From Owenia fusiformis (Eukaryota; Annelida; Polychaeta; Sabellida; Oweniidae), in assembly GCA_903813345.2 (NCBI GenBank), contig CAIIXF020000009.1, positions 13,654,347-13,718,346 of the forward strand: DNA of 64,000 bases. Direction: 5' to 3'. Position 1 is the stretch's first letter. Every line of letters begins with the position of its first letter. Below are positions 49,501 to 59,328 of the stretch, in pieces. The position numbers and the translations under genes are program-made. Below the pieces are notes generated by a model, which saw only the letters and a program-made list of their open reading frames with translations, searched no databases and was not told where the DNA came from.

Positions 49501-52500
49501 TTTGTCTGCCATGATACTAACTACAGTGAGAGTCATCCAGCTGTGTAACAGTGTTAATGTTGTAATGAAGTTTCATAAGATCTTAATAATATATGAGACC
49601 TTTTAAAATCTTTAACTCTGGATGACAGCGTGTTGTGAGTGTGACACAAATAAACATGTACGGTATGTACAAAGCAGCATGCAGAATTACAGCTAAATGC
49701 GCATCATTTATTAATCAAATATACTTTATAACGCTTTTGTATTATATAATTTATCTACAAATTGTATATCCCAAGTGATAAGATGTGAAGTCAAGGAAAA
49801 ATTCTAATAGTGGTGCAAGTAATAACAAATACATCTAATGATCAACAAAACAAATATACTACAGGGGCATAGCCAGCAATCACCCATCACACCACCCCCC
49901 CTGGCTACACCCATGTACTACATTTTGCATCATTACTTTCAGATGATGTGATCATAAGCTATTCATTTTTTATTTTTTTCATGAATGCCTTCCATAAATG
50001 ATCTTATATGTACTATGAGAGAATTATACAGCATTTGTGTAGTTTTTTATAATGACGAAAATCATGCTTCAAGTGTGAATTGATCTGTGAATAGTCACAT
50101 GATCAAGAGACATAAAGGTATGCTGGGATATGTGAGCTTACCTTTAGCAACTTCTCTGTCTGAAGAGGATTAGTATCCTCCCTTGTGTCTTTAACTGAAA
50201 TAATAAATGAAACGTTTATATAACTTAAACCGTGACAAACTCTTTTATGCCTTGGTCACATTTGCTCCGATTTTCACTACGGCGCCTGGCCGATTGAGTA
50301 TTTTGTTCAAAATTGAATACAATATTGAACAAAACACTCAATCAATCGGCCGGGCGCCGGCCGATGGATCGGAGCATATGTGACCCAGGCATTATTTAAA
50401 AAGTCTTTTTAAAGCAACACTGATATTGATTGGAAGCCAAATTGTCTGCTTCAAAGTTCTAATACTGACAATGAATGCATGTACTTAAACAAAAAGTTAT
50501 CACTTGAAGTAAAACTTTCCAGTATGTACTAATCTTTTTTTAATATTAAAAACAATGTTTTTCCAGATGTCACACGAGAAGTCACAATATACTAAGTAAC
50601 AAATAAATGCTAAATTTTGTTTACCTTCAGGTTTGATAAGCTTAGAGGCGAGTTGCTCTCCCTCCCTGAGGGACTGCCTTGCATCCAGCTTGGGGGGCTC
50701 AGGACTCCCCTGTTCACTCTTACGGCTCTGTGCACTGGAGTTACTGTCAGATCTATTGTGGCCAAGTTCTCTGCCCCGTCCACTGTGCTGACTGAATGCA
50801 TGTCTCAGGGGAGACAAGTCAAATGGTCTGTAAGGATAAGTATCGTAATGGAACAAATTGCATAGGGTATAGGCACATGTATTCAAACATATTATCTTAG
50901 ATAAAACTGGATAATTTCAGTCCTGCATCAATTCAAGCCTTTGTCTTTCTCTGATCTTAATCGACTTGTATGAAGAGATTGAGGATTTTATCTTGTTGAT
51001 TTTTGACATTCCTTACAAAATTACATACCTTTCCATCCGATATTCTCCATTAGAAGTTGGAGTTGAGATAATCTCTATATCAGAGCTGGTGGTTGTGTCC
51101 ACCTCATCACCAGAGGTGTGCCCACTAGTCACCTCAGAGCCACCTATCTTCACAAGGTCAGACTTTTCACTTCCACTGGAGTGCCCAGACTGAACATCCT
51201 CCCCTTGTTGAGTAGCAGCACTCTCAGTCATGGCCTCAGCTATTTCACAGCGCACAAATGAACTTCCACTACTTGATGTTGATGTGAGACTATCTGCCCT
51301 CTTGCGCTGTTTGGCCTCAGAGTCACTACTTGTATGTTCAGAATGAGGTGTTGGGGAATCAGACTCATCGGACTTGTGCCCACTAGTATCTGGACCATGT
51401 CTTTGCTGGGGTATTTCAACATTTAGTTGTTCATGCATCGGTTTAGACTGCTCAGGAATGTCAGCTATTGTGTCATCACATGGAGAAACATTAATATGAT
51501 CCTTTGATGTCTCAAGGGAATCACTTCCACCTGTGTCACCTTCTATAGTGATTGTACTAGTATCAGTTTCAGTTTTTGAATCACTTTCATTGTCTTTTTC
51601 ATCTGATATAGTTTTTGTATCACTGGCTTGGTCACTCATAGCACTTTCAGATGAACTACTTGCTAACTGGGAATTGTCTGGTTCAACAAGGAGACTTTCA
51701 ACTAAGTCTATACTCGTGTTGTGTACTTCAATATCAGTTTCACTTTTCTTTACTGCAGGGTTTTCATCATCTTGAATCATAATGTCTTGTACATCAATAT
51801 TTCTTTTTCCTTCTACATCAATATTTCTTTCTCCTATATCTTCATTAGGATCACATACACTGACATTAGTGTTGTATTTTTCTACATCATATTCTAGATT
51901 GTCTACATTAGGTTCACATGCTTCTAAATTTTCATCTACATCTACTTCAACATCCTTGTTGCACAATTCATTACTTTCAAGAAGATTTTTATCAAGTTCT
52001 TCTTTTGTGATAGTCTTTTCATTGTCATTATCATTAATGTTGCTTGGAAGACTTCCTGAATCATGATGTAAATGTAACTCACCATCTTGATTTTCAATTG
52101 CACCCGAATTAAACTTATTATGCACCATGGTTTTTTCAGATGTGCTGCTTATGTGTATAATGTTACTATCACAGGGTTCTTCCTTTATACTATCTTCCTC
52201 TGGCGATTCCTCTGTCTTTTGTCCAACCAACTGACTATCTCCCTTACTTTCTTCAGGAACATCTGCAGTAGCTCTATTAACATCAACAGCTGGTTCATTC
52301 AGACCTTCCTCATGAGATGATGGACCAGTTGACTCATCAGGGATTTTTGAAGTCACATTGGAGGAACCAGTCTCATTTGAACTGCTGTCAGTTTTTGATA
52401 GAATTTTTGTAACTCCTTTTTCTTCTGAAAAATCTGATTTTTGATCATCATTTATAATACTGTCTGGAGAAGTTTCCTGGCACATCTCTTTAACTGTTGC

Positions 52501-53364
52501 TACTACTGGTACTGCAGCATTGTCCACTTTAGCCTTGCTCAATGCGTCATGGCCTCCATCACTTGCTTTAACCAAAGGTGTTTGGTCAATATCAGGATCA
52601 TTTCTTGGTGAAACTATTTCGGGTTTCCTTTGAGACAACCTTTCTGTTGATTTTGTTTTGCTTAATTTTTTGCCAAGTTTCAAGGGTCCAGTTTTCTTAG
52701 TAGGTGAACTTGATGGAATGGATGGCTCTGTTTTTGAAGGTTCTCCAGCTGAAGATGGCTTCACAATGGTGGATGTCAAACCAACATCTTTATCAATTGA
52801 AGAAGTATCTTTTTCAATATGTCCATGTTTTGCTATATTCAATCTAGGTAGATTTTTACTAGCAGTAGCTCTTTCTGAGGAAGAAACTGAAGCTGTCTTT
52901 ATTGTTGCTTTTGACAACCTTGCATTCTGTGTTTCTTTCTTTTTTGATGTGAATTTTGACCAAGATGAAGCAACGCTGTCAGTTTCTTGATTGCCGCTTG
53001 TCTCCACCCCCCATGATCCCCAGAAGTCTCCTTCAGCTTTCTTGTCTTCCTTACTTTGAGATTTGGATTCAACTGGAACACTGGACATAAAGGGATCCCC
53101 TTCTGAAAGACATAACAAATAAAATATTTGAGGGGCAACTTTTTACACTTTAGATAACTATCTGAATGATAGTGAACACTTAAATGTAATTACACTGCTT
53201 TGTTTACATACATAAAGGATTTAGAAATTAATACCTGTAGATACTCCACTTGTAGCCGACTCCCCTTCATTTTGAATGTCTAATACCTTGTCTATCTTGG
53301 ATTGCGCCTGCTGCAGTGCCTGATTGGCAAGTTTCTGAATCCCTGATGTGTCCCACCAACTCAT
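31550..53364 (-). CDS. TMF1: TMF1, Golgi coiled-coil tether (TATA element modulatory factor)
   Basis: Golgin that binds Rab6 and helps retrograde vesicle traffic. Exons from the ATG: 53235-53364, 51029-53102, 50625-50827, 50142-50194, 48544-48654, 46263-47972, 45138-45176, 42615-42718, 40650-40767, 40419-40465, 39974-40141, 39548-39633, 38766-38827, 38275-38339, 36983-37139, 36579-36828, 34597-34789, 34239-34401, 33974-34084, 33476-33628, 32953-33078, 31864-31974, 31550-31576. Sum 6261 nt, 2086 residues (human 1093). The N-terminus (MSWWDTSGIQKLANQALQQA), the coiled coil from about residue 1440 (EEGEKLSKQQLQSNNIIKKL, SRPLLRQIENLQAT) and the C-terminal Rab6-binding block (LESQLKLREGEI, ending IDQLLRTQ) follow human TMF1 closely. 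The extra length is the acidic second exon and the repeat exon at 46263-47972. Confidence 0.95.
32166..32770. repeat. 42-bp minisatellite in a TMF1 intron
   Basis: About 14 nearly identical 42-bp units of the form TTCATCTATGACTACCCATG + TTAGCATCTGTCAACAGAACAA. The unit length is divisible by 3, so the + strand shows a 221-codon open frame that is not a gene. It lies between the exons at 32953 and 31974, about 190 bp from the acceptor. Confidence 0.95.
34920..36362. mobile_element. Pearl-like element: 162-bp core repeats plus ACGG microsatellite
   Basis: Ends TGTCCCCACCAATGGGTG (34923) and, reversed from the right, ATTATGTCCCCACCACAAAG (to about 36362). The core has five tandem repeats: the phrase GACAAGACTTTACAG or a variant recurs at about 35082, 35244, 35404, 35568 and 35729, a period of 160-164 bp. 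Near the right end is an (ACGG)n-type microsatellite at about 36250-36315. Core repeats of about 160 bp and an ACGG tail are the described layout of 'pearl' elements of bivalves (Helitron/Helentron-associated). Inserted in a TMF1 intron. Confidence 0.75.
37185..37990. repeat. 33-bp minisatellite 45 bp from a TMF1 acceptor
   Basis: About 24 units of ATGAATATATGATATAGAGA + TAACATTAGCACT. It begins about 45 bp upstream (in the gene's sense) of the acceptor at 37140. Being a multiple of 3 it gives several long spurious open frames on the minus strand. Unlike three other arrays here, the unit does not include the splice site. Confidence 0.95.
40768..40992. repeat. 32-bp minisatellite carrying splice-acceptor copies
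   Basis: Six to seven units of about 32 bp in a TMF1 intron. The real acceptor on the minus strand reads TTATTTATATAATTAG|TCAGCTGCAACAG. Units read TTATTTATATGAATCAG|TCAGCTACATGTATG, and one has the exact TATAATTAG|TCAGCTGCATG form. The array runs straight into the exon at 40767. Confidence 0.9.
40997..42489. mobile_element. Nested pair of mariner-type non-autonomous transposons
   Basis: Outer ends: TACAGGGTGATTCGCATGTA at 40997 and, reversed, TACAGGGTGTTTCATTTGTA at 42489. Inside lies a second element, 41363-42425, with about 210-bp inverted repeats starting TACAAGGGGCGATCCATATA and bounded by TA dinucleotides, the target preferred by Tc1/mariner elements. The central 640 bp between its arms show no intact transposase. 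Confidence 0.75.
42785..43630. repeat. 37-bp minisatellite in a TMF1 intron
   Basis: Over 20 units of GTATTAGTATGTTACTATCA + CACCACCTTAGCCGAAT, in two intermingled subtypes ending GCCGAAT or GCCACAT (the latter often with TATTTTACTATCACATC nearby). The regular mixing of types suggests amplification of higher-order blocks. Confidence 0.95.
43920..44460. mobile_element. Insertion with KIAA1958/Crypton-like fragment and a terminal hairpin
   Basis: A 95-codon open frame at 44031-44318 (+) encodes DIISLLESKDSQNTKK followed by a helical stretch. It resembles the start of KIAA1958/ZMYM-like proteins derived from Crypton tyrosine recombinases, then loses similarity. Right after it, 44322-44455 is a long hairpin (arms with GTTTACTGTCAAAATTATAT and its inverse). 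It is probably a gene fragment carried by an element. The family call is tentative. Confidence 0.35.
44831..45131. repeat. 73-bp repeat starting inside a splice donor
   Basis: Four units of exactly 73 bp: the word ACCATCATAG or a variant lies at 44871, 44944, 45017 and 45090. On the minus strand the array begins with GGTGTCCTTGTAACC, about seven bases after the donor GTAAGG that follows the TMF1 exon 45138-45176. Confidence 0.9.
45230..45700. repeat. Degenerate about 60-bp repeats
   Basis: Loose recurrences of 'ggtaaagcttgcaaatat' and 'ctcccaaatcagttagg' words in a TMF1 intron. They are old and poorly aligned, and no unit length can be fixed by eye. Confidence 0.45.
46263..47972 (-). CDS. 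TMF1: TMF1 repeat exon (570 residues, about 23 x 15 aa)
   Basis: One symmetric phase 0/0 exon, residues about 858-1427 of TMF1, absent from human TMF1. After an acidic lead-in, about 23 imperfect copies of a 15-residue unit like VKELIEVNQENVVSD follow, encoded by a 45-bp DNA repeat, then an acidic tail ending YELAEEN. Six units contain VKQE and one VKEE, which fit the SUMO acceptor consensus (hydrophobic-K-x-E). Because both ends are phase 0, the exon could be skipped without breaking the frame. Codons vary between units, and a frame of this length without stops supports selection on the protein. The antisense open frame at 46675-47619 is its shadow. Confidence 0.9.
50247..50393. mobile_element. 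147-bp hairpin MITE
   Basis: Almost the whole length is one imperfect hairpin: ATGCCTTGGTCACATTTGCT at the left is mirrored at the right end (AGCATATGTGACCCAGGCAT), and CGGCGCCTGGCCGATTGAGT is mirrored inside. Located in the TMF1 intron between the exons at 50194 and 50625. Confidence 0.75.
51029..53102 (-). CDS. TMF1: TMF1 large acidic exon (about 691 residues)
   Basis: Second coding exon, residues about 44-734. Rich in S, T, E and D, with few hydrophobics and no predicted fold, so probably disordered. It begins EGDPFMSSVPVESKSQSKED and ends TSSDIEIISTPTSNGEYRME; the SDIE motif also occurs in the human N-terminal half. Human TMF1 has a shorter disordered region at the same place. Entry phase 1 and exit phase 2 agree with the neighbouring exons. 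Confidence 0.9.
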
Positions 53365-53954
53365 CTTAGACCTAGAAAGTACATGAACAAGTATAATACC
53401 ATGGGTAAAAGGCTCACATGGGGGGCATTTGGCTCACATGGGAAGACATTTTAAATTCTTGAAAGAATTAATTTGCAGTACATGTCATAGCTTCTGTATA
53501 AGTAGTGGGAAAAGTAGAAAAAAATAGTTTTCCTTGTTTTTCTTTTTAAAGTGACACATATTGTGCAAATGTAATCATACGTAATGTTGTGTACAATGTA
53601 ATCATGTGTAATAATAAATGCTACTGCTCCAAACACATGCTTTTTATACTCTATTATATTCATATCGGAAATTTGACAAATACATTTTTACTTCAAGGTG
53701 TTTTGTTTTTATCTTTTTGTCTATTTCTATGTACTGTACATATATATGTATATTTATGTTCAGTGTTCCAGTTGTAAGAATAAGATCAAGATTCTTTTGT
53801 GAAAAGTTTTTAGATTTGATGTCCCCTCCTGAGAATGGACCTATCGATATACTGGTAAGTAGACACAAGGTGAATATCATATAAATTCATAATTTTTCGT
53901 GGCTTAAACAGCCAAGGAAATTGTGAGGAGCCCTCTGGAGTGTAATATTATTAC
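53365..53954. other. TMF1 5' side
   Basis: A likely acceptor (TTTCTAG, minus strand) lies a few bases before the TMF1 ATG, so the 5' UTR probably continues in an upstream exon that I cannot locate. No other gene seen. Confidence 0.4.
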
Positions 53955-54780
53955 AAACAGATCTACAGTTTGGACCATAAATAAATGAGTCAAGGATTTA
54001 CTGAAGTGAGGATTCCCCATGGTAAGAGAATTTTCAAGAGGCCATACATCAGTGGATGAAAGTACAAAATGTAAAATATAAAAAAATTTAGGGGATATGT
54101 ATCTGGACAATATTAAACAAATACTGGATGATCAGGAGCTGGATATGGCAGAATACCTATTCGAGAAAAAATATTGGGCGAGGCGGCAGCCGAGCCAAAT
54201 ATTTTTTCGAGGATAGGTATTCTGGCCATATCCAGCTCCGGATCATCCAGTATTTGTTTTATTATGCACCTCCCAATGAAAGTGGAGTACTTACAGTTTA
54301 GTTGACATTATTTTGACATTTATTTATTTTTTCTTTCAAAACTCAGACCGGACTTCCGGCCAGTTTATTCGCTACACTGGACAAAAATATTTGAACCGGG
54401 AATTTAATTTTTATTTATTCGAGACGTTCTTGCAGAATTATATGTAACTTTTGAATGATAAGGGTAATTGTGATTGATTAAGTGCATTTTTTCTTCTATT
54501 TTCCGCCAGTTTCAGATGTAAGCTTTAAGTAGTACTCCAGTTATTAAGAAATAAAACTCTGAAGTGGGAATGTTGCAAAAACATTGAAAAAAATATCCGA
54601 CCCTTTTTCTCGAAAGGGTCAGATATTAAAAAAATATCCGGCAGTTTTCAGAAAAGAGCAGAGTATTGCCAAATTACAAGCAACTAAGAACCAATCAGAT
54701 TTGAGTATTTTAATGAGGTGCATAATAATGTAAAATATGGGCTTTTTACTCATTTATTTATGGTCCAAACAGTAGAGTAT
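53955..54780. mobile_element. Nested inverted-repeat elements with strong hairpin
   Basis: Outer arms: ACAGTTTGGACCATAAATAA plus ATGAGT near 53965 and its inverse at about 54746-54772. Inside, 54112-54262 is a 150-bp hairpin (ACAAATACTGGATGATCAGG against CCGGATCATCCAGTATTTGT, loop near GCGGCAGC). The word TATTATGCACCTC at about 54261 recurs inverted at about 54715-54727, marking a second inner pair. No coding capacity. Confidence 0.7.
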
Positions 54781-56357
54781 ATCTTTCTCATTATTTTCAA
54801 AAACTAAAGAAAATGCAATGTTTGGTCATTTCCATCCAGTTGGCTTCCATCTGTAATTCATCTTAATAGATGTTTATACAAGAGTCATAGCTTTGATTTG
54901 GTTAAAAATATCCGACTTCTGCCAGATTCCTCCTATTGGTCTCAAGGCTCAACAAATATAGCCAGTCCCCACCCGAGATTTTAAAAATAGGCTTGCACCC
55001 ATCTGAAAATCCATTTGCACTCACATGTTCAGATCTGAAATCTTTGGAAAATTATTATTTCCTTGATTCTGGAGTCAGTTTGTTGATGAATATGACATGT
55101 CATACCTCAAATGATACACATAGGTCTAATACTGTTGGCAGCTTTATCATCAATCAATTAAACCATACATTTGTAAGTGTCTGTTGATAAAAGCACAAAA
55201 TAGCTAAGCAGAAAGATAATGTCCATTTTCGACAATTTCCGTTGTTCATGATGTGTTTTCCGAAGAGTTTTATGTCTATTCTGAGAATGTGACATCACTC
55301 CAGGTGATGTCACACCAGAGATTACCAAGAAACACCATGAAGTTTCTTGACTATCCCATAGAAAGTGTACCATTGCTTGTTTAGATGTGATCATTTGCTT
55401 TCATTAGCTGTTAGTTGTGATGTGACGTAAACTGACAAATGAAAATCATCCACACATCAAAACTGTAACTCGTAAGGTCTGTTTCAAAATTTATCTATTT
55501 TCTAATACCACATTTACAAGTATGTTTACATCAAAATCTCTCAAGTAAAACACTAAACTTTCAAAGTATTACCATTCCATTTCCACGGGCCAAATCATGT
55601 GAAAATTGATCACATGAGTTTTCCAATCACAGGTCAAATCAAAGGGAAAACAAATAAAAAATCACGAAATATTGATCACTCAATGCTTGAGAGATTAGTA
55701 AATGTCAGTACGAGGGTCTTATATTTGGGTGGTCATTTTTGCCTTTGGATGTACCATTTTTGGTTTCTGTCCAATCTTCTCATTTATTCATTGAGCATAC
55801 TAACTGTATGCGGATTGGACCTGGGTCCGGATCTGTGTAAAACATATCTGCTTTAATATGGGCTTATTAGCCTTTTGCAGATTATTGACATAGACATATA
55901 AAAAATATTTTTTGTTTTTCGACTGGTGACGTCGACTCAATTTTAGAAATTTTTGATAGCGCAAATGTTGATTTCTGATTGACCAGATCATATAACTCTA
56001 AAGATTCTTACCTAAATATTTTGCAGAAATGATGTTTGTGATAGTGAATGTTTCAAATCAGCGTAAAGTAATCATAACTTCTATATATAACTGATTTTAT
56101 ACTGTTTTTCGGAAAGAAAATATTCGGCAACCTCCATCTTGAATATGTGACGTCATCTCATATTGGTCTTGTTTCGTATAAAAAACCGTGTTATGCACCT
56201 GAGTAAACTGATAGACAAAGTGGTTGTTAAAACTCTTTGCGTAAATATAAATTATAATGTAACGACTCGTCATTATATCTATGGAACTTATCATAGTACG
56301 ACATATTTTGCAAAAGATATATTATAATGTTACAAAGTACCCGCCCTTCTTATCCGA
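54781..56357. other. Intergenic, no gene seen
   Basis: AT-rich sequence with only short open frames lacking recognisable domains. It ends at the tRNA gene. The 15 bases before the tRNA hold no clear upstream element. Confidence 0.5.
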
Positions 56358-56470
56358 GCTCCAGTGGCGCAATCGGTTAGCGCGCCGTACTTATAGACAG
56401 TGAGCAGGCCTCCAGTGCTACATAGTGCTAGGAAATGCGGAGGTTGTGAGTTCGAGCCTCACCTGGAGCA
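56358..56470 (+). tRNA. tRNA-Ile: tRNA-Ile(UAU) with 39-nt intron
   Basis: Complete cloverleaf: acceptor GCTCCAG (56358-56364) pairs with CTGGAGC (56463-56469), discriminator A at 56470. D arm GCGC/GCGC. Anticodon stem CCGTA/TGCGG with one T-G pair, anticodon TAT at 56392-56394. T arm GTGAG-TTCGAGC-CTCAC. The intron is 56396-56434, directly after position 37 where eukaryotic tRNA introns sit. In animals tRNA-Ile(UAU) normally carries an intron. The inner B box (GTTCGAGCC) is intact and CCA is not encoded, as expected. It looks functional. Confidence 0.97.
56396..56434 (+). other. tRNA intron
   Basis: 39 nt starting GACAGTGAGCAGG and ending GTGCTAGGAA. It would be removed by the tRNA splicing endonuclease rather than the spliceosome. 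Confidence 0.9.
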
Positions 56471-58895
56471 CGGTTAATTTTTTGGTACCGTTTCAATTTT
56501 GATTTACTTTGTTTTAACCTTTGAGGGAATTAGAGAGAGAAATATTTATATTTTAATGATAATTCCTGATCAACTTGTGAATTCGAAATACTTACGTTTT
56601 AAAATAGAACATTCGACGTCTAGTCTAGTTAATATGACAGTACAGTACAGATTAAATACAGCACAATCGGCTCGCATTTGTTTTATCGGATTGATATCAT
56701 GTCGGTCTGATCTTGTACAATCAATCAGGTACATGATTCCGTCTCCCAAGTACAATAATATGGTGTAATTGAGATTCCAGCATGACGTGACACAATCAAT
56801 CAGTGAACGCAGTGTCAATCTAAGCCAGCACAATCAACTGGTGTACATGAGACAGTCTGAACCAGCAATCAACCCACAATCAACTGATTTGCACGAGATA
56901 TGTTAGTCTCTTCTATCTCCGCAACTGCAGCAACTGTTAATAAACATGTGGTGGATCTGAAGATCAAGAGGAGTGCCCAGTTATGCCAGTTTATTGCTTA
57001 AACTGCCCAATATGTGAGGAGAAGCAGAGTTTGGGCCCTAAAAATATTTTGAACCTCAACATTTTGGGCCTATCAAAAGGAGGGGGGGGGGTGCTAGGCC
57101 ACTTCTAATACTTCTGATATGTTTCAAACCAACAATGTTTCCTAAGATCTATCATATTCAAATATTGAGTAACATATGGAATTAGTAGAAACATGAATGA
57201 ATGCTTCAAGTTGCTATGCTATTCGTCAAATTATATTCAACACATCGTCTTCTTTGACCCAGGGCTTGGATTTACAATACAAGGGGAACGAGTCAGGAGT
57301 CGTGAAATAAGATACGAAACAGAAAACGTAAATTGAAAAATATTTCTGAAAATAAAAATCCCAAAGAGACCGATTCAGTAAATGCCAATATATTTTGAAA
57401 ATACTATAAATAAAAACATACTACATTAACCCACCTGCCCACCAAATGTGCCGGTGTTTTGGGGAAATATTATACAAATACAGTGAAACCTGTGTACCCG
57501 AACACCCTCCAAAAGGAACACTTTTTCGATCCCATTGTTTCCCATTGATTCCCATATTAAAAAATATAAAACTCCAAATTCGAATAGTGAACAGTCATAT
57601 TCGAAAAATTAACCCGCCTAATCTGCACTTATCACCAAATATCACATATTTCTTACAAAATTGCTCAAATATTTTCCAATCTAACACTTTTGCGTCTGCA
57701 ACACAACAAAAATGAGTTCAGTTGTTTTATACCCTGAAATATAGTCTAGTCAATCAGATGAAGCTATATTTTAAGAAGCAAGCCACAGTATTGCGAATGA
57801 TAATCTTTTATCTATCCAGATTAAATATGATAAATTATCATAACAGTTTTACAAAATTATGTTACAAAAAGGAATACATCTTGTAATGCTCATAAAGATG
57901 CATCTAATTCAGCTAATAATGTGAAACTTCCTGTGGAGCTGCTCCATGGAGTATATTTTTACAATGCAAAATGACAAGTCGGACATAATGCAGACAAAAA
58001 AGTTATGCAACATTATGTGGGTGGGTGGCATTTTGTGTGTCTCACTGTATATACTCTGTATATACTGATACTATGTTGTTAAATGTAAAAAAGTTTTATC
58101 TCCAATTTGAATTGAGACATTGAATGTTAAAAAGTTCTATCTCAAGCATGGAATACGAGAAAGAATCATATTGCAGTAATTATTTTCATAAAATGAAGCA
58201 CATAGAGCCGTATTGTTTTTGAAATCTCCTATTTCTCTTGAAGATAAAGATTTTAAACATTCATTTTTGAAATCAGGTGAATTTAGGGGAAATCTGATCT
58301 TACATGAAATTGACCAAGATTAATTGGTAGTTAGAACCTTATAGTATACCCTGTGCACGGAGAACGAATGCAAAGGGTACTTATAGTAGTAAAGGGACGA
58401 CATTACAAATGGATTCCCGAATCAAATAAATATGTTAACATCGATGGAAAAATAAAAGCTTTGTATTCAATGTAAGCAAAACCCTCATCTCTTTTATAGA
58501 GTTCGTGTTTCATTGAGGCTTTGTGGTCGCATTATCAGAGTCTATCTTTATCCAAAGCTTGTGTATTCCAAGGTTTAATACAGACTGTGGATCCAACAAT
58601 GGGGTATAACGAGGAGTCTGATGCATCACAAATCACCATATGAGGAATCCACTCAACCCACACTCTCAAATCAACTTCTTTCATAACTTCTGAACATTTC
58701 ATTGAATGGAACTTGATCTTGGAACATAACTCGCAACCAAATAGTGGCCATGCGCTGCATTGGTCTAAACATTTCCGATCATTTCTCCAAAATGACTCTT
58801 CTATGGTAGCAATGCTTTGGAAAATAAATTGATACTTTATAAAAAGAGCGTACATGTATGGTGGAAACCCATACAAAACATTTGTATAGTCTCAT
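56471..58895. other. Intergenic, dispersed repeats only
   Basis: No supported gene. Around 56990-57090 'aactgcccaat...gagaagcagagtttgggccctaa' matches a second copy at about 59740-59820 (same strand). A G9 tract lies near 57082. The 113-codon minus-strand frame at 58535-58876 has no recognised domain. Confidence 0.5.
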
Positions 58896-59328
58896 AATGG
58901 CTGGCCATCTAGACAAATGTATCGTCACAGTTTTAAAGCCGTAAAATTTGCTTTTAACGCCGTTTTAATCCCGTCAAAAAAATTTTGTACGCTGTTAAGA
59001 ATAACTTTGTACGCTACTAAAAACGATTTTGTACGCCGTTAAAAATCATTTTGAACGCCGTCAAAAATCATTTTGAGCGGCGCCAAACTGTTTTACGACG
59101 TAAAAACGATTGGATGCCAGCTAAGACGTAATTTACGTGCCACATTCAATTCTTGACGCCGTTCAAAATCGTTTTTAACGCATCTCAAACTCGTTTTGAC
59201 GCTGTTTAAAATCCCTTTGACGCCGTAAAATCGTTTTTGACGTCGTTCAAAGTAGATTTTACGGCGTTAAATCACGTCAAATTTTACGTCAGTATGACGA
59301 TGCACTGGTCCAAATGGCCAGCCATCTT
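58896..59328. mobile_element. MITE filled with short ACGCCGTTAAAA repeats
   Basis: Ends AATGGCTGGCCATCTAGACA and, reversed, GATGGCTGGCCATTTGGACC. The interior, from about 58935 to 59290, is a chain of 20-30 bp variants of TTTTGACGCCGTTAAAATCG, partly in inverse orientation (TTTTACGGCGTTAAA). Confidence 0.7.
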
